Notes under the pieces: generated by a model
What the model was told of the DNA's origin: nothing
What the model saw: the letters and a program-made list of their open reading frames with translations, nothing else
Database searches by the model: none
Origin: an uncultured Sterolibacterium sp.
Lineage (GTDB): Bacteria; Pseudomonadota; Gammaproteobacteria; Burkholderiales; Rhodocyclaceae
Assembly: GCA_903930535.1 (NCBI GenBank)
Contig: CAIYYX010000208.1
Location: forward strand, 1 to 43,778
Direction: 5' to 3'
DNA length: 43,778 nucleotides
Made by a program: the position numbers and the translations under genes
Part shown: positions 25,980 through 37,863 of the stretch, in pieces
Layout: each line of letters opens with the position of its first letter
Numbering within the stretch: position 1 is the stretch's first letter

Positions 25980-26066
25980 GTAGGTCAGGCTTCAGCCCGA
26001 CAACGGCTATTCCAGGCAGAGTCCAAAGATCATTCCCTTGTGAAGTCGGGCTGAAGCCCGACCTAC
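25980..26066. repeat. REP-like inverted pair, copy 3
   Basis: Units at 25980-26001 (GTAGGTCAGGCTTCAGCCC then GAC) and 26045-26066 (GTCGGGCTGAAGCCCGACC then TAC) face each other over 43 bp. They belong to the same family as the pairs at 6.2 and 14.9 kb. The second unit ends 14 bp past the sucD stop, before the sucCD terminator. Confidence 0.85.
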
Positions 26067-26079
26067 CCGAAAACTCGCC

Positions 26080-26961
<882 letters not shown>

Positions 26962-26973
26962 TGAAATGGTCTC

Positions 26974-28134
<1,161 letters not shown>

Positions 28135-28276
28135 GCGTCTTCCTAGCTATTTGGACGATATAAGGTTGATTCGCGCCGGCATTACGCCTGTCTCGTGAGC
28201 GCCGGTAAGCTGCTGTTCTGCGGGTGGGGCGGCGGCGCGGTTAAACTGGTTTAGCCTTTGATAATAACATAGCGGC

Positions 28277-28882
28277 TTAGCCCTTCTTGATTTCCACCAG
28301 GGGCTTGATGTCTGGCAACTTGAGCCGCTGACGGTTGGGTTCTATCTCGGTCAGCGCCTCAGTCAACTGCATGGTGGTCAGGGAACGCAGTGCCAGGCTC
28401 TGGTAGGCCTTTGTCCCCTGTAACTTCCAGGCCAACTCCTGTTCGGTGAGTTTCCTCACCACCCGCCCAGGAACGCCGGTGACCAGGACGCCCGGCGGAA
28501 TTTCCATGCCGGCCTTGATCAAGGCGGCTGCGCCGACAATCGCCGACTCGCCCACCACGGCGTAGTCCTGCACCACGGCATTCATGCCGACCATCGCATT
28601 CCGCCTCACGATGCAGCCATGCAGAATGGCGCCGTGGCCGATGTGGCCGTCCTCCTCGATGAGAGTGTCGGTGCCGGGAAAACCGTGCATGATGCAGCAG
28701 TCCTGGACATTGGCGCCGGCCTTGATGATCAACCGGCCCAGGTCGCCGCGCAAGGAGGCGCAGGGTCCGATATAGACCCCGGCGCCGACGACCACGTCAC
28801 CGATCAACACCGCACTCGGATGGACGTAAGCATCGGGGTGAACGACGGGGGTGATGCCATCGATGGAATAGACTTTGACCAT
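28277..28882 (-). CDS. paaY: PaaY-like gamma-carbonic-anhydrase-fold protein
   Basis: This 201-residue protein has the left-handed beta-helix hexapeptide repeats of the gamma-carbonic anhydrase family ([28 protein letters not shown]) with metal-ligand histidines in CCIMHG and [11 protein letters not shown]. PaaY is known as a thioesterase that removes inhibitory CoA esters in phenylacetate degradation. The paaI and paaK genes adjacent on the other strand support that name over CaiE or a plain carbonic anhydrase. The ATG at 28882 begins MVKVYSIDG; a TTG at 28900 is less likely. Confidence 0.87.
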   Translation of the reverse strand: MVKVYSIDGITPVVHPDAYVHPSAVLIGDVVVGAGVYIGPCASLRGDLGRLIIKAGANVQDCCIMHGFPGTDTLIEEDGHIGHGAILHGCIVRRNAMVGMNAVVQDYAVVGESAIVGAAALIKAGMEIPPGVLVTGVPGRVVRKLTEQELAWKLQGTKAYQSLALRSLTTMQLTEALTEIEPNRQRLKLPDIKPLVEIKKG

Positions 28883-28987
28883 ATTTTTCACAAGCGCCAA
28901 AAAAGGAAACTATTTTACTCCCTGCCATCGAGCGTCGCTGTCGCCGGGATTCTATGTTACGGTTCTGTTTTCCGCCTGTTACCCGAT

Positions 28988-29458
28988 GTGAGCCTTCAAT
29001 TGACGCCCCAGCAGACGCCCCAGCAAGTCGCAGAGCGCTGCGCCGCCATCATGTGGGCGGACGATCATGCCGCCCAGGGACTGGGCATGGAACTCAGCGA
29101 AGTCGGCGAGGGCACGGCCCGCGTGCGCATGGTCGTGCGCCAGGACATGGTTAATGGTCATGGCAGTTGCCACGGCGGCTTCATCTTTGCCCTGGGCGAC
29201 TGCGCCTTCGCTTACGCCAGCAACAGCTTTAACCACCGCGCCGTGGCCTCTGGCGTCGATATCAGCTTCCTCGCCCCCGCCCATTTCGGCGATGTGCTCA
29301 CGAGCCTGGCCAAAGTCCGCCACCAGGGAGGGCGCATGGGCGTCTATGACATCGAGGTGACCAACCAGGATGGCCGGTTGATCGCCTTGTTCCGCGGTCG
29401 TTCCACGCGCGTCAAAGGTCATTTTTTCGCTGCCGACGGGACACAAGCCAGAATATGA
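28988..29458 (+). CDS. paaI: PaaI-like hotdog thioesterase
   Basis: The 156-residue protein is a hotdog-fold thioesterase with the PaaI active-site stretch NGHGSCHGGFIFALGDCAFAYA (about residues 56-77) and the end stretch DVLTSLAKVRHQGGRMGVYDIEV. PaaI hydrolyses phenylacetate-pathway CoA thioesters that would trap CoA. The GTG at 28988 (VSLQLTPQQ) begins family-like sequence; the frame is open upstream but there is antisense to paaY. It is 13 bp before paaK, so the two are one unit. Confidence 0.88.
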   Translation: MSLQLTPQQTPQQVAERCAAIMWADDHAAQGLGMELSEVGEGTARVRMVVRQDMVNGHGSCHGGFIFALGDCAFAYASNSFNHRAVASGVDISFLAPAHFGDVLTSLAKVRHQGGRMGVYDIEVTNQDGRLIALFRGRSTRVKGHFFAADGTQARI

Positions 29459-29471
29459 AGAGGAGACAGCC

Positions 29472-30785
<1,314 letters not shown>

Positions 30786-30786
30786 A

Positions 30787-31350
30787 ATGCAGACAAACGA
30801 ATTGGCAAGCGAAGTTGCCACCGAATTGGCAACACTCGGCGGCGGCTGCTTCTGGTGTCTCGAGGCGGTTTTCAGCCGACTCCAGGGCGTGACCGAAGTG
30901 GTCTCAGGATATTGCGGCGGCCATGTGGCCAACCCGAGCTATGAGCAGATATGCGATGGCAATACCGGCCATGCCGAAGTCGTGGCCATTCGCTTCGAAC
31001 GCGGCGTCATCGGCTACCGCGACCTGCTCGACATATTCTTCGCCATCCACGACCCGACCACCCCGAATCGCCAGGGCAATGACGTCGGCTCGCAGTATCG
31101 CTCGGTGATTTTCACCCATTCCGATGAACAACTTGCCGAGGCCGGCAAAGCGGTCGCCGGACTCGAAGCCGCGCACGCCTTTGCCGCCGCAATCGTCACC
31201 GAAATTATCCCGGTGCAGCGCTTCTGGCCGGCCGAGGATTATCATCAGGAATATTTTTCCAGGAACAGCCGGCAGCCTTACTGCAGGTTCGTGGTTGCGC
31301 CCAAGGTGGCCAAGCTGCGCGAGAAATTTGAAAGTCGCCTGAAGGCTTGA
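30787..31350 (+). CDS. msrA: Peptide-methionine (S)-S-oxide reductase MsrA
   Basis: MsrA repairs oxidized methionine. The 187-residue protein has the catalytic GGGCFWCLEAVF (C21), the SGYCGGHVANPSYEQICDGNTGHAE stretch and the late family block HDPTTPNRQGNDVGSQYRS. The first bases lie only one base after the paaK stop. It has no MsrB fusion and no signal peptide, so it acts in the cytoplasm. Confidence 0.97.
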   Translation: MQTNELASEVATELATLGGGCFWCLEAVFSRLQGVTEVVSGYCGGHVANPSYEQICDGNTGHAEVVAIRFERGVIGYRDLLDIFFAIHDPTTPNRQGNDVGSQYRSVIFTHSDEQLAEAGKAVAGLEAAHAFAAAIVTEIIPVQRFWPAEDYHQEYFSRNSRQPYCRFVVAPKVAKLREKFESRLKA

Positions 31351-31362
31351 TAAGCGACCGGC

Positions 31363-31710
31363 TTAGCTGCGGCCGCTCTTCATGGGTCCCTTGCGGAAGG
31401 TCTTGTGCCCCGATGGCGGCTTGTGCTCCGACTGCCGCATTGGCCCCGGGTTCTGCCGCTTAGGCGAGTTTCCGGGCGCTTTCCCTTGCTGCTGCTGCTG
31501 TTGATTGAACTTGCCTTGCTGCAGATTGATTTCTATCTCGATGATTTCGTCCCATTGCGCGTCGCTGCGCAAACGCTCAGGGACAGCCTGCAACTCGCGC
31601 AGCCGCACGCTTAATTCGCGTGGATTATTTTCCTGCGTTTTTTCCGGAGTTTTTTCCGGCGGCGTTTCTGGCGTTTCAGGCGTTTCAGGATCCATCTCAA
31701 GCTTCTCCAT
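31363..31710 (-). CDS. Low-complexity basic protein, 115 aa
   Basis: I do not recognise a known family. The N-terminal third holds short repeats (PETPETPETPPEKTPEKTQE), the middle is a helical patch (RELSVRLRELQAVPERLRSDAQWDEIIEIEIN) and the rest a Gln run (NQQQQQQGK) and a basic tail with KTFRKGPMKSGRS. It is predicted largely disordered. The helical patch, conserved-looking with two tryptophan/glutamate stretches, may be the real functional core. The gene converges with msrA, with 12 bp between stops. The start at 31710 has another ATG at 31695, so the repeat part may be shorter. Confidence 0.6.
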   Translation of the reverse strand: MEKLEMDPETPETPETPPEKTPEKTQENNPRELSVRLRELQAVPERLRSDAQWDEIIEIEINLQQGKFNQQQQQQGKAPGNSPKRQNPGPMRQSEHKPPSGHKTFRKGPMKSGRS

Positions 31711-31852
31711 AAACCAGTCAGCGAAAAAGTGCAGCCGACCGCGTCGTCAAAGGTCAAAGTGTACCGTCCTCGGCCTGTTTTGGGAAATTTAATGGATGCG
31801 GCGGGGCTATACTCCCGCCGCTGTCACCCTCGCTGCCCACTTACAGACTCCC

Positions 31853-32392
31853 ATGGCCCTAAAAGCAACCATTTTCAAAGCCGAACTGCAAATCGCCGAC
31901 ATGGACCGCAATTACTACCAGGATCATGCGCTCACCCTCGCCCGCCACCCTTCCGAGACAGACGAGCGCATGATGGTGCGACTGCTTGCTTTCGCCCTCC
32001 ACGCCCATGAAGCGTTGGCTTTCGCCAATGGCTTGAGCACCAGTGACGAGCCCGATCTTTGGCAGAAGGACTTGACCGGCGCCATAGAACTCTGGATAGA
32101 CGTCGGCCTGCCCGAGGAGAAGGAGGTCCGCAAGGCCTGCGGTCGCGCAAGCCAAGTGTGCGTCTACAGCTATGGCGGTCGCGTCGCCGATATGTGGTGG
32201 GAGCAGTGCCGCGGCAAACTCGAGAAGTCGAGGAATCTGAGAGTGTTCGCCGTGTCTGCCGAGTCCAGCAAGGCCCTGGCCAAGCTGGCGCAGCGCAGCA
32301 TGCAGCTAAATTGCATGATTCAGGATGGCGAAATCTGGCTTGGCGACAAGAACGAGAGAGTGCTGGTGGAGGTGACGCTCAGAACGGCCTAG
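31853..32392 (+). CDS. yaeQ: YaeQ-family protein
   Basis: The 179-residue protein starts MALKATIFKAELQIADMDR and has the conserved blocks RHPSETDERMMVRLLAFALHAHE, VYSYGG, WWEQCRGKLEK and MIQDGEIWLGD. These fit the YaeQ family, which has a restriction-endonuclease-like fold with unproven function. The ATG at 31853 is chosen over 31796 because the family begins here. Confidence 0.95.
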   Translation: MALKATIFKAELQIADMDRNYYQDHALTLARHPSETDERMMVRLLAFALHAHEALAFANGLSTSDEPDLWQKDLTGAIELWIDVGLPEEKEVRKACGRASQVCVYSYGGRVADMWWEQCRGKLEKSRNLRVFAVSAESSKALAKLAQRSMQLNCMIQDGEIWLGDKNERVLVEVTLRTA

Positions 32393-32414
32393 CACCTGCT
32401 GCGCAAGTGTCCCG

Positions 32415-32435
32415 GGTTGTCCTGCGCGGACAACC
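32415..32435. repeat. GGTTGTCC/GGACAACC palindrome, copy 2
   Basis: A perfect 8-bp stem with a TGCGC loop lies in the gap between the convergent yaeQ and prenyltransferase genes. It matches, inverted, the palindrome and flank at 18908-18924. It may act as a bidirectional terminator. Confidence 0.55.
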
Positions 32436-32446
32436 ACAGGCCCTAG

Positions 32447-33319
32447 TCATAGCGGCCGCAGCAAAACAATCACCAGCGCCAGCCAGCCGGCCAATGACGC
32501 CAGGAGATGGGGATCGGAGAGCAGTTGCTGCGCCGGGTCGCCGCCGCCGCCTCGCCGATGCAGCAGGAACAGATAGCGGAACATGCCGTAGAGCACGAAG
32601 GGAACCGTATAGATCAACGCCGTCGTGCCGTGCAGCGCCACCGTCTCCGGACTGACCGTGTACAGGCTGTAGGAAACGATGGTGCCGGCCATGGCGACAG
32701 TCATCATCTGGTCGAGCAGGGAGGCGGAGTAATGCTCCAGCACGCGTCTATGGCCAGCACCCTCCCCCGCCAGGGCATTGAGTTCGGCGCGGCGCTTGGC
32801 GAAGCCCAGGAACAGCGTCAGCATCAACCCGCACAGCAACAGCCATTGCGATGGCGCGATGGAAATTCCCAATGTCCCGACGAGTATGCGCAGCATGAAG
32901 CCCGCTGCGATCAGGAAGACATCGAGCACCACGACATGCTTGAGACCCAGCGTATAGGCGACATTGAGCGCGACATAGGCGAAGAACAGCCAGGGCGCAC
33001 TGCTCTTGCTCAACCACACCAGGGCAAAGCCGCCGGCTAAGCAGGCCACCAGAAGGGTCAGAGCAGTCGGCACCGCGACGCTGCCTGCAGCCAGGGGGCG
33101 ATGCCGCTTCGCCGGATGGCGCCTGTCCTGCTCGCGGTCGAAGAAGTCGTTCATGACATAGACGCCCGAGGACAGCAGGCAGAAAGCAGCGAAGGAAAAC
33201 AGCGCGGCCTGAAGCCTGGCCGGATCGCCCCAGGCGTGGCCGAACAGCAGGCCGACGAAGACGAAGCCGTTCTTCAGCCACTGCTGCGGGCGCAGCAGGC
33301 GTATCAATGGATGAGTCAT
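32447..33319 (-). CDS. UbiA-superfamily prenyltransferase (DPPR synthase-like)
   Basis: The 290-residue inner-membrane protein has about eight helices and the first aspartate motif N57-D58-x2-D61-x3-D65 (NDFFDREQD, then KRHRPLAAG), with a second in LKHVVVLDVF. The KRHRPLAAG ending and the missing quinone-type second motif resemble decaprenyl-phosphate phosphoribosyltransferases rather than UbiA itself. The probable reaction is transfer of a phosphoribosyl group to a polyprenyl phosphate. The ATG at 33319 overlaps the stop of the preceding glycosyltransferase gene (ATGA), so the pair acts together on a cell-surface glycolipid. Confidence 0.82.
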   Translation of the reverse strand: MTHPLIRLLRPQQWLKNGFVFVGLLFGHAWGDPARLQAALFSFAAFCLLSSGVYVMNDFFDREQDRRHPAKRHRPLAAGSVAVPTALTLLVACLAGGFALVWLSKSSAPWLFFAYVALNVAYTLGLKHVVVLDVFLIAAGFMLRILVGTLGISIAPSQWLLLCGLMLTLFLGFAKRRAELNALAGEGAGHRRVLEHYSASLLDQMMTVAMAGTIVSYSLYTVSPETVALHGTTALIYTVPFVLYGMFRYLFLLHRRGGGGDPAQQLLSDPHLLASLAGWLALVIVLLRPL

Positions 33320-34809
33320 CGCTGACAGGTCTCCCCGGGGAAATAGCGCTCGCAAAAGTAGCAGCCCTGCTGCGGCAGCCAGGAAGGAATTCTGTAATAT
33401 TTTGCGCGCACACTGGCGAGCACGCTATCGCGATAGCGGGTGTAATCGAAGCCGCGTCCCAGCACGATGGTGAAATTGACGCCGCGCACCTGCACCTCGC
33501 GTGTCTCGACCGCGCGGAAATAGCGGGCATACTCGCCCGGAGAGGGCGCGGTCTTTCTCAGCACCAGGATGTTCCTGCCATCGAGGGCGCGAAAGTCGGT
33601 GAGTATGTCGTCGTGGCGGGCGTGGCTGGAGGCTTCGCCGAACACCAGGAAATAGCGTCTGGCCTGATAGCCCAGGGTGACTGCATTGGAATAGCCGTCG
33701 CTGGCGAAGACATAATCCCTTTCGAAGGGCTTCAAGCTGTCGATGAGTGTTTGCGCCTCGAAAGTCAGGACGATGCCGTCATAGAGCCGGCTCTTCTGCC
33801 AGAGTTCCAGCGGCAACTGGGATGTCACCCCAATGACCAGGACATGCAGGGCGGCAAAGCCCGCGAAAAACCTGACCAGGCGCCGCATGGCGCCAGCCTC
33901 GACGAGATAAGCCACAAGCATGAAGCAAAACGGCAGGAAGGAGAGCGGCCAGTGCAGACCGATCTGCTTCATCAGGGAGAGTGCGGCAAACAGCACCAGG
34001 GGAGAAACCGCTATCAGGATCAGGGCACGGGGTCCGGCCTCGCGCCAGCGCATTGCAAGTTCACTGCGGCATTTCACGAGTTGCCAGATCACCGGCGGCG
34101 TCAGAAGATACAACAGCATCACGCCATAGAGCAGGGGGTTCTTCCACGACCAGCCGGCATCGGCATTGCGGTTGTAGACATTGAACATGATGTTGGACCA
34201 GCAGTGGCCCCAGTTCCACCAGGCCATTAATAGCACTGCCGGCACCACCGCTGCGTAGCAGAGCAATAGACCCAGCCATTTCTTGCGGCTGGGCGAATAA
34301 AGCGCATGGAGCAGATAGGCTACGCCCAGCAGAACGGCGAAATACTTGGAGAGCACCGCGCCTGAAAGAAGAACTCCGGAGAGCAGATAGAAGCGGGCGT
34401 CGTCGCTCTTTGCGGCACGCAGAAACGCCAGGGCCGAGAAGAAGGAAAAATAGATCAGTGGCGTATCGGTGGTGATGAACACGTTCCACACATCCGCAGG
34501 CGCCAGAAGCACCAAGGTCGCCGCACCCCAGGCAAGACTGTTGCCGCGCAAGGCTCTCGCCACTGCGAGGGAGAGAACGCCTGGCAGCAATAGCGCAGGC
34601 AGGCGCAGCCACCATGCCGCATCGGACACGCGAAGCAGTGCGGCAAGCCACCATCCGACCATGGGCGGATGATCGTAGAAACCCCAATCCGGGATCCTCC
34701 CCCACCAGATGAAATAGGCTTCGTCGCCGGTGATGGGCATGGCATGAGCCAGCCAGAAGCGGAATGTCAGCGTTGCCGCGAGCAGGGCAAAGAAGACGCT
34801 GCGCGTCAT
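33316..34809 (-). CDS. GT39/ArnT-like membrane glycosyltransferase
   Basis: The 497-residue protein has a long string of helices and starts MTRSVFFALLAATLTFRFW, with the acidic loop motif GDEAYFIWWGR (about residues 28-38) containing the catalytic Asp-Glu and DHPPMVGWW. It has a periplasmic-side soluble C-terminus (from about 360). Such enzymes (PMT/ArnT, GT39) move a sugar from a polyprenyl phosphate to protein or lipid A. The following prenyltransferase makes a possible donor. A CYFC pair lies near the end. The DAHP synthase gene upstream ends 9 bp before, so transcription may be shared. Confidence 0.87.
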   Translation of the reverse strand: MTRSVFFALLAATLTFRFWLAHAMPITGDEAYFIWWGRIPDWGFYDHPPMVGWWLAALLRVSDAAWWLRLPALLLPGVLSLAVARALRGNSLAWGAATLVLLAPADVWNVFITTDTPLIYFSFFSALAFLRAAKSDDARFYLLSGVLLSGAVLSKYFAVLLGVAYLLHALYSPSRKKWLGLLLCYAAVVPAVLLMAWWNWGHCWSNIMFNVYNRNADAGWSWKNPLLYGVMLLYLLTPPVIWQLVKCRSELAMRWREAGPRALILIAVSPLVLFAALSLMKQIGLHWPLSFLPFCFMLVAYLVEAGAMRRLVRFFAGFAALHVLVIGVTSQLPLELWQKSRLYDGIVLTFEAQTLIDSLKPFERDYVFASDGYSNAVTLGYQARRYFLVFGEASSHARHDDILTDFRALDGRNILVLRKTAPSPGEYARYFRAVETREVQVRGVNFTIVLGRGFDYTRYRDSVLASVRAKYYRIPSWLPQQGCYFCERYFPGETCQR

Positions 34810-34818
34810 GAAAGACGA

Positions 34819-35886
34819 CTACTTCTCTGCCAGCGCCAGGCGACGCCGCTGCACCGCATCGGCGAGAATGTCCAGCACCGTCAGGCTGTCCTCCCAGCCC
34901 AGGCAGGGATCCGTGATGGAAACGCCGTACTCGAGGGGCTTGCCCGGCAGGAGATCCTGGCGCCCAGGCTTGAGATGGGATTCCACCATGATGCCGAAGA
35001 TGCGATCGTCGCCGGCAGCGATCTGGGCGCCGACATCGCGCGCGACCTCGACCTGGAACTGGTACTGCTTGCGGCAGTTGGCATGCGAGCAATCAATCAT
35101 CACGCGCGCAGCCAGGCCAGAGGCGCCCAGTTCCTTGCAGGCAGCCTCGACGCTGGCGGCATCGTAGTTTGGCGCCTTGCCGCCGCGCAGGATGACATGG
35201 CAGTCCTCGTTGCCGTTGGTGGAAACGATGGCGGAGTGCCCGGCCTTGGTCACCGAGAGGAAATGGTGGGGGCTGGCAGCGGCGCGGATCGCATCCACGG
35301 CAATTTTCACATTGCCGTCCGTGCCGTTCTTGAAGCCGACAGGGCAGGAAAGCCCTGAAGCCAGTTCCCGGTGCACCTGCGACTCGGTGGTGCGCGCGCC
35401 TATCGCCCCCCAACTGATGAGGTCGGCGGTATATTGCGGCGTGATGGTATCGAGGAACTCGGTCGCGCAGGGCAGGCCCAATTCACTGATTTCGAATAGC
35501 AGCTGGCGCGACAGGCGCAGCCCCTCGTTGATGCGGAAACTGCCGTCAAGCTTGGGGTCGTTGATCAGCCCCTTCCACCCCACCGTGGTGCGCGGCTTCT
35601 CGAAATACACCCGCATCAGGATCAGGAGATCGATGTCGAAGCGCCCGCGCTCAGCGAGCAGTTTCCGTGCGAATTCGAGGGCGGCATCGTGGTCGTGGAT
35701 GGAACAGGGGCCGATGATCACCAGAAGCCTGTCGTCTGCACCATGCAGGATGCGGTGTATCGCCTGGCGCGCGGCATAGGTGGTGTTGGCGCCGGCCTCG
35801 GACGCAGGAAATTCGCGCAGGATGTGCGATGGAGGGGCGAGCTCCTTGATTTCCTTGATGCGGACATCATCGACTATGGGCTTCAT
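34819..35886 (-). CDS. aroG: Class I 3-deoxy-7-phosphoheptulonate (DAHP) synthase
   Basis: This 355-residue enzyme condenses phosphoenolpyruvate and erythrose 4-phosphate in the first step of aromatic amino-acid synthesis. Recognised parts are IIGPCSIHD, RVYFEKPRTTVGWKGLINDP, GARTTESQVHRELASGLS, GFKNGTDG and DCSHANCRKQ. The length fits the short feedback-regulated AroF/G/H group. It is upstream of the glycosyltransferase on the same strand. Feedback specificity cannot be read. Confidence 0.97.
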   Translation of the reverse strand: MKPIVDDVRIKEIKELAPPSHILREFPASEAGANTTYAARQAIHRILHGADDRLLVIIGPCSIHDHDAALEFARKLLAERGRFDIDLLILMRVYFEKPRTTVGWKGLINDPKLDGSFRINEGLRLSRQLLFEISELGLPCATEFLDTITPQYTADLISWGAIGARTTESQVHRELASGLSCPVGFKNGTDGNVKIAVDAIRAAASPHHFLSVTKAGHSAIVSTNGNEDCHVILRGGKAPNYDAASVEAACKELGASGLAARVMIDCSHANCRKQYQFQVEVARDVGAQIAAGDDRIFGIMVESHLKPGRQDLLPGKPLEYGVSITDPCLGWEDSLTVLDILADAVQRRRLALAEK

Positions 35887-35933
35887 AAACTTATTTACGC
35901 AAGGCGGGGAAAAGCGGCGATTCTACCGCAGCA

Positions 35934-37043
35934 TCACTTCCGCCGCCCGGCCTGGGCCGCTTTCACACTTCGCCAGACCCCGGCGCATTCGAGAACGCGG
36001 CCGCAGCTCCTTGCCTCGTAGCCCGGTTCCGAGCCGAGCGTCCGGTGCCAGGCAGGCGCTTTGAGGATGGCTTGCAGAACATTCATCGCCGGGGCAGGCA
36101 AGGCGTCACGCCGCACCGCCAGGTAGTAGTCCTCGCGCACGAGCGGAATGAAGTCGAGGCCGAAGCGGTGCGCCGCCGCAAAGACGCCCATCCCGGCATC
36201 GGCAGCGCCGCTGGCGATGGTCGCCGCCACCGCGGCATGGGTGAACTCCTCTGTTTCGTAACCGGCGATATCCTGCGGCCTCATGTCATTTCCCGCCAGC
36301 AGCAGGTCGAGCAACAATCGCGTGCCCGATCCGGCCTGGCGGTTCACGAAGCGCAGGCCGGGGCGATTCAGGTCGCGCAGGCTTTTCAGCTTCTTTGGAT
36401 TGCCATCCGCCACCATGAGCCCCTGGGCACGCTGTGCGAAGCTTATCAGGACATGGGCGCGAGCATCGAGGAAGGGGCGGTAGATGTTCCACACCCCTTC
36501 ACCCAGTTCCCCCTCCGGACAGTGGAAGCCGGCAAGATCGCAGCGGCCTGCGGCAAACGAAGCCAGAGACTCGCTGCTGCCGAGAACATGAAGTTCCAGC
36601 ACCACCCCCTTTTCCCGCAAGAGCTCGGGCAGGCGGGCAAGCATGGGATCGTGGCTGGCATGCAGGATCAACTGCATCGATTCCCTGGCCATGAAGGGCG
36701 CCAGCTCGCGCCTCACCTCCTCCGCCGCAGCGGCAAGCTGCGCGGCGAAGCGGCTTTTCAGCCGCGCGTCCAGGCCCACCAGGCGCAAGCCCAGAGGCGC
36801 AAGACTGGAGCCGCGGCCGCGCGCCATATCGACCAGGGGCTGGCGCAGGCGCTCTTCCCAGGTGCGCACCAGCCCCCAGGCATGGCGGTAGGAAAAGCCG
36901 CAGGCGCGCGCCGCCTGGGCAACGCTCCCCGTTTCGGCGATTCCGGAGAGTATGGCGAGCAATGTCCCCTCCTCGTTGCTTCGTTTCTCGTCCTGCGCCT
37001 GCCAGTTCCAGACGAGGTTGGGCAATAATGAATATTTGTTCAT
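35934..37043 (-). CDS. ModE-like HTH regulator with ligand-binding domain
   Basis: This 369-residue protein has an N-terminal winged helix of the ModE/LysR type (about 25-95: GTLLAILSGIAETGSVAQAARACGFSYRHAW) and a C-terminal periplasmic-binding-like domain (about 120-340: DPMLARLPELL, VNRQAGSGTRLLLDLLLAG, GAADAGMGVFAAA), PF12727-like. The fusion is typical of regulators of molybdate, tungstate or molybdenum-enzyme genes. It diverges from tupBCA over 127 bp, so it is the probable sensor of tungstate or molybdate controlling that transporter and itself. Confidence 0.9.
   Translation of the reverse strand: MNKYSLLPNLVWNWQAQDEKRSNEEGTLLAILSGIAETGSVAQAARACGFSYRHAWGLVRTWEERLRQPLVDMARGRGSSLAPLGLRLVGLDARLKSRFAAQLAAAAEEVRRELAPFMARESMQLILHASHDPMLARLPELLREKGVVLELHVLGSSESLASFAAGRCDLAGFHCPEGELGEGVWNIYRPFLDARAHVLISFAQRAQGLMVADGNPKKLKSLRDLNRPGLRFVNRQAGSGTRLLLDLLLAGNDMRPQDIAGYETEEFTHAAVAATIASGAADAGMGVFAAAHRFGLDFIPLVREDYYLAVRRDALPAPAMNVLQAILKAPAWHRTLGSEPGYEARSCGRVLECAGVWRSVKAAQAGRRK
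37028..37043. promoter_or_regulatory. Palindrome over the regulator start codon
   Basis: ATGAATATTTGTTCAT is an inverted repeat (ATGAA/TTCAT) that includes the regulator's own start codon. It may be an autoregulatory operator; the evidence is only symmetry and position. Confidence 0.35.
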
Positions 37044-37112
37044 ATATGTGGCTATCGGGAATCAGGCTATATTCTGTGGGTGAAGGGATTGCCAGCAGTA
37101 TAATCGACGGCA

Positions 37113-37140
37113 TTATGCTAAATATTACATATATAGATAA
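37113..37140. promoter_or_regulatory. Candidate operator between the regulator and tupB
   Basis: An AT-rich imperfect inverted repeat, TTATGCTAAATAT then ATATATAGATAA, lies about 30 bp before tupB in an otherwise GC-rich region. ModE boxes are also AT-rich dyads with TAT stretches. A TTGCCA at 37089-37094 followed 18 bases later by TTATGC at the left arm is a possible sigma-70 promoter overlapped by it. Confidence 0.45.
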
Positions 37141-37170
37141 CAACTGGCAAACAGGCTCGCGGATCAGTTC

Positions 37171-37863
37171 ATGGATACGTTGAGCGCTGCGCTGGATCTC
37201 GTCGCCTCCGGGGACGCAAAGCTCGTCTCCATCGTTCTATTGAGCCTCACGGTCAGCCTCTCCGCTGTCATCGTCGCAGCCCTGTTCGCTTTGCCGCTGG
37301 GCGCGCTCCTGGCCGTCGGGCGCTTTCCCGGTCGCAGTATCCTGACCGTCATCATCAACGGCTTCATGGGCCTGCCGGCGGTAGTGGTCGGCCTCATGGT
37401 CTATCTGCTGCTCTCCCGCGCCGGGCCATTGGGCCCGTTCGGCTTACTGTTCACGCCGACGGCGATGGTTTTTGCCCAGGCTATTCTGGTGGCGCCGCTG
37501 TTGGCGGCGCTCACCCGGCAGACGGTCGACGATGCCTGGCGCGAATACCAGGAACAACTCGCCTCCCTCGGCGCGGGCGCGGCACAGGCGACGGCGACAT
37601 TGCTCTGGGACACGCGCTTTTCCCTGTTCACCGTTCTGCTCGCCGGCTTCGGCCGCGCCATCGCGGAAGTCGGCGCGGTGATGATAGTCGGCGGCAATAT
37701 CGACGGCGTCACCCGCGTCATGACCACTACCATCGCCCTGGAAACCAGCAAGGGCGACCTGCCGCTGGCGCTGGCGCTTGGCCTGATCCTGGTCACGCTG
37801 GTGCTAAGCCTCAATGCGCTGGCCTTCGCCACGCGCGCTTGGGCACAACGAAAATTCGGCTGA
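37171..37863 (+). CDS. tupB: Tungstate ABC transporter, permease
   Basis: The 230-residue inner-membrane permease has about five or six helices and the BPD-transporter EAA-like loop (EYQEQLASLGAGAAQATATLLW). The FGRAIAEVGAVMIVGGNIDG stretch is typical of TupB/WtpB-type permeases. The ATG at 37171 is 127 bp from the divergent regulator. Its stop overlaps the ATP-binding gene by one base. Substrate: tungstate by family resemblance; molybdate is possible. Confidence 0.88.
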   Translation: MDTLSAALDLVASGDAKLVSIVLLSLTVSLSAVIVAALFALPLGALLAVGRFPGRSILTVIINGFMGLPAVVVGLMVYLLLSRAGPLGPFGLLFTPTAMVFAQAILVAPLLAALTRQTVDDAWREYQEQLASLGAGAAQATATLLWDTRFSLFTVLLAGFGRAIAEVGAVMIVGGNIDGVTRVMTTTIALETSKGDLPLALALGLILVTLVLSLNALAFATRAWAQRKFG

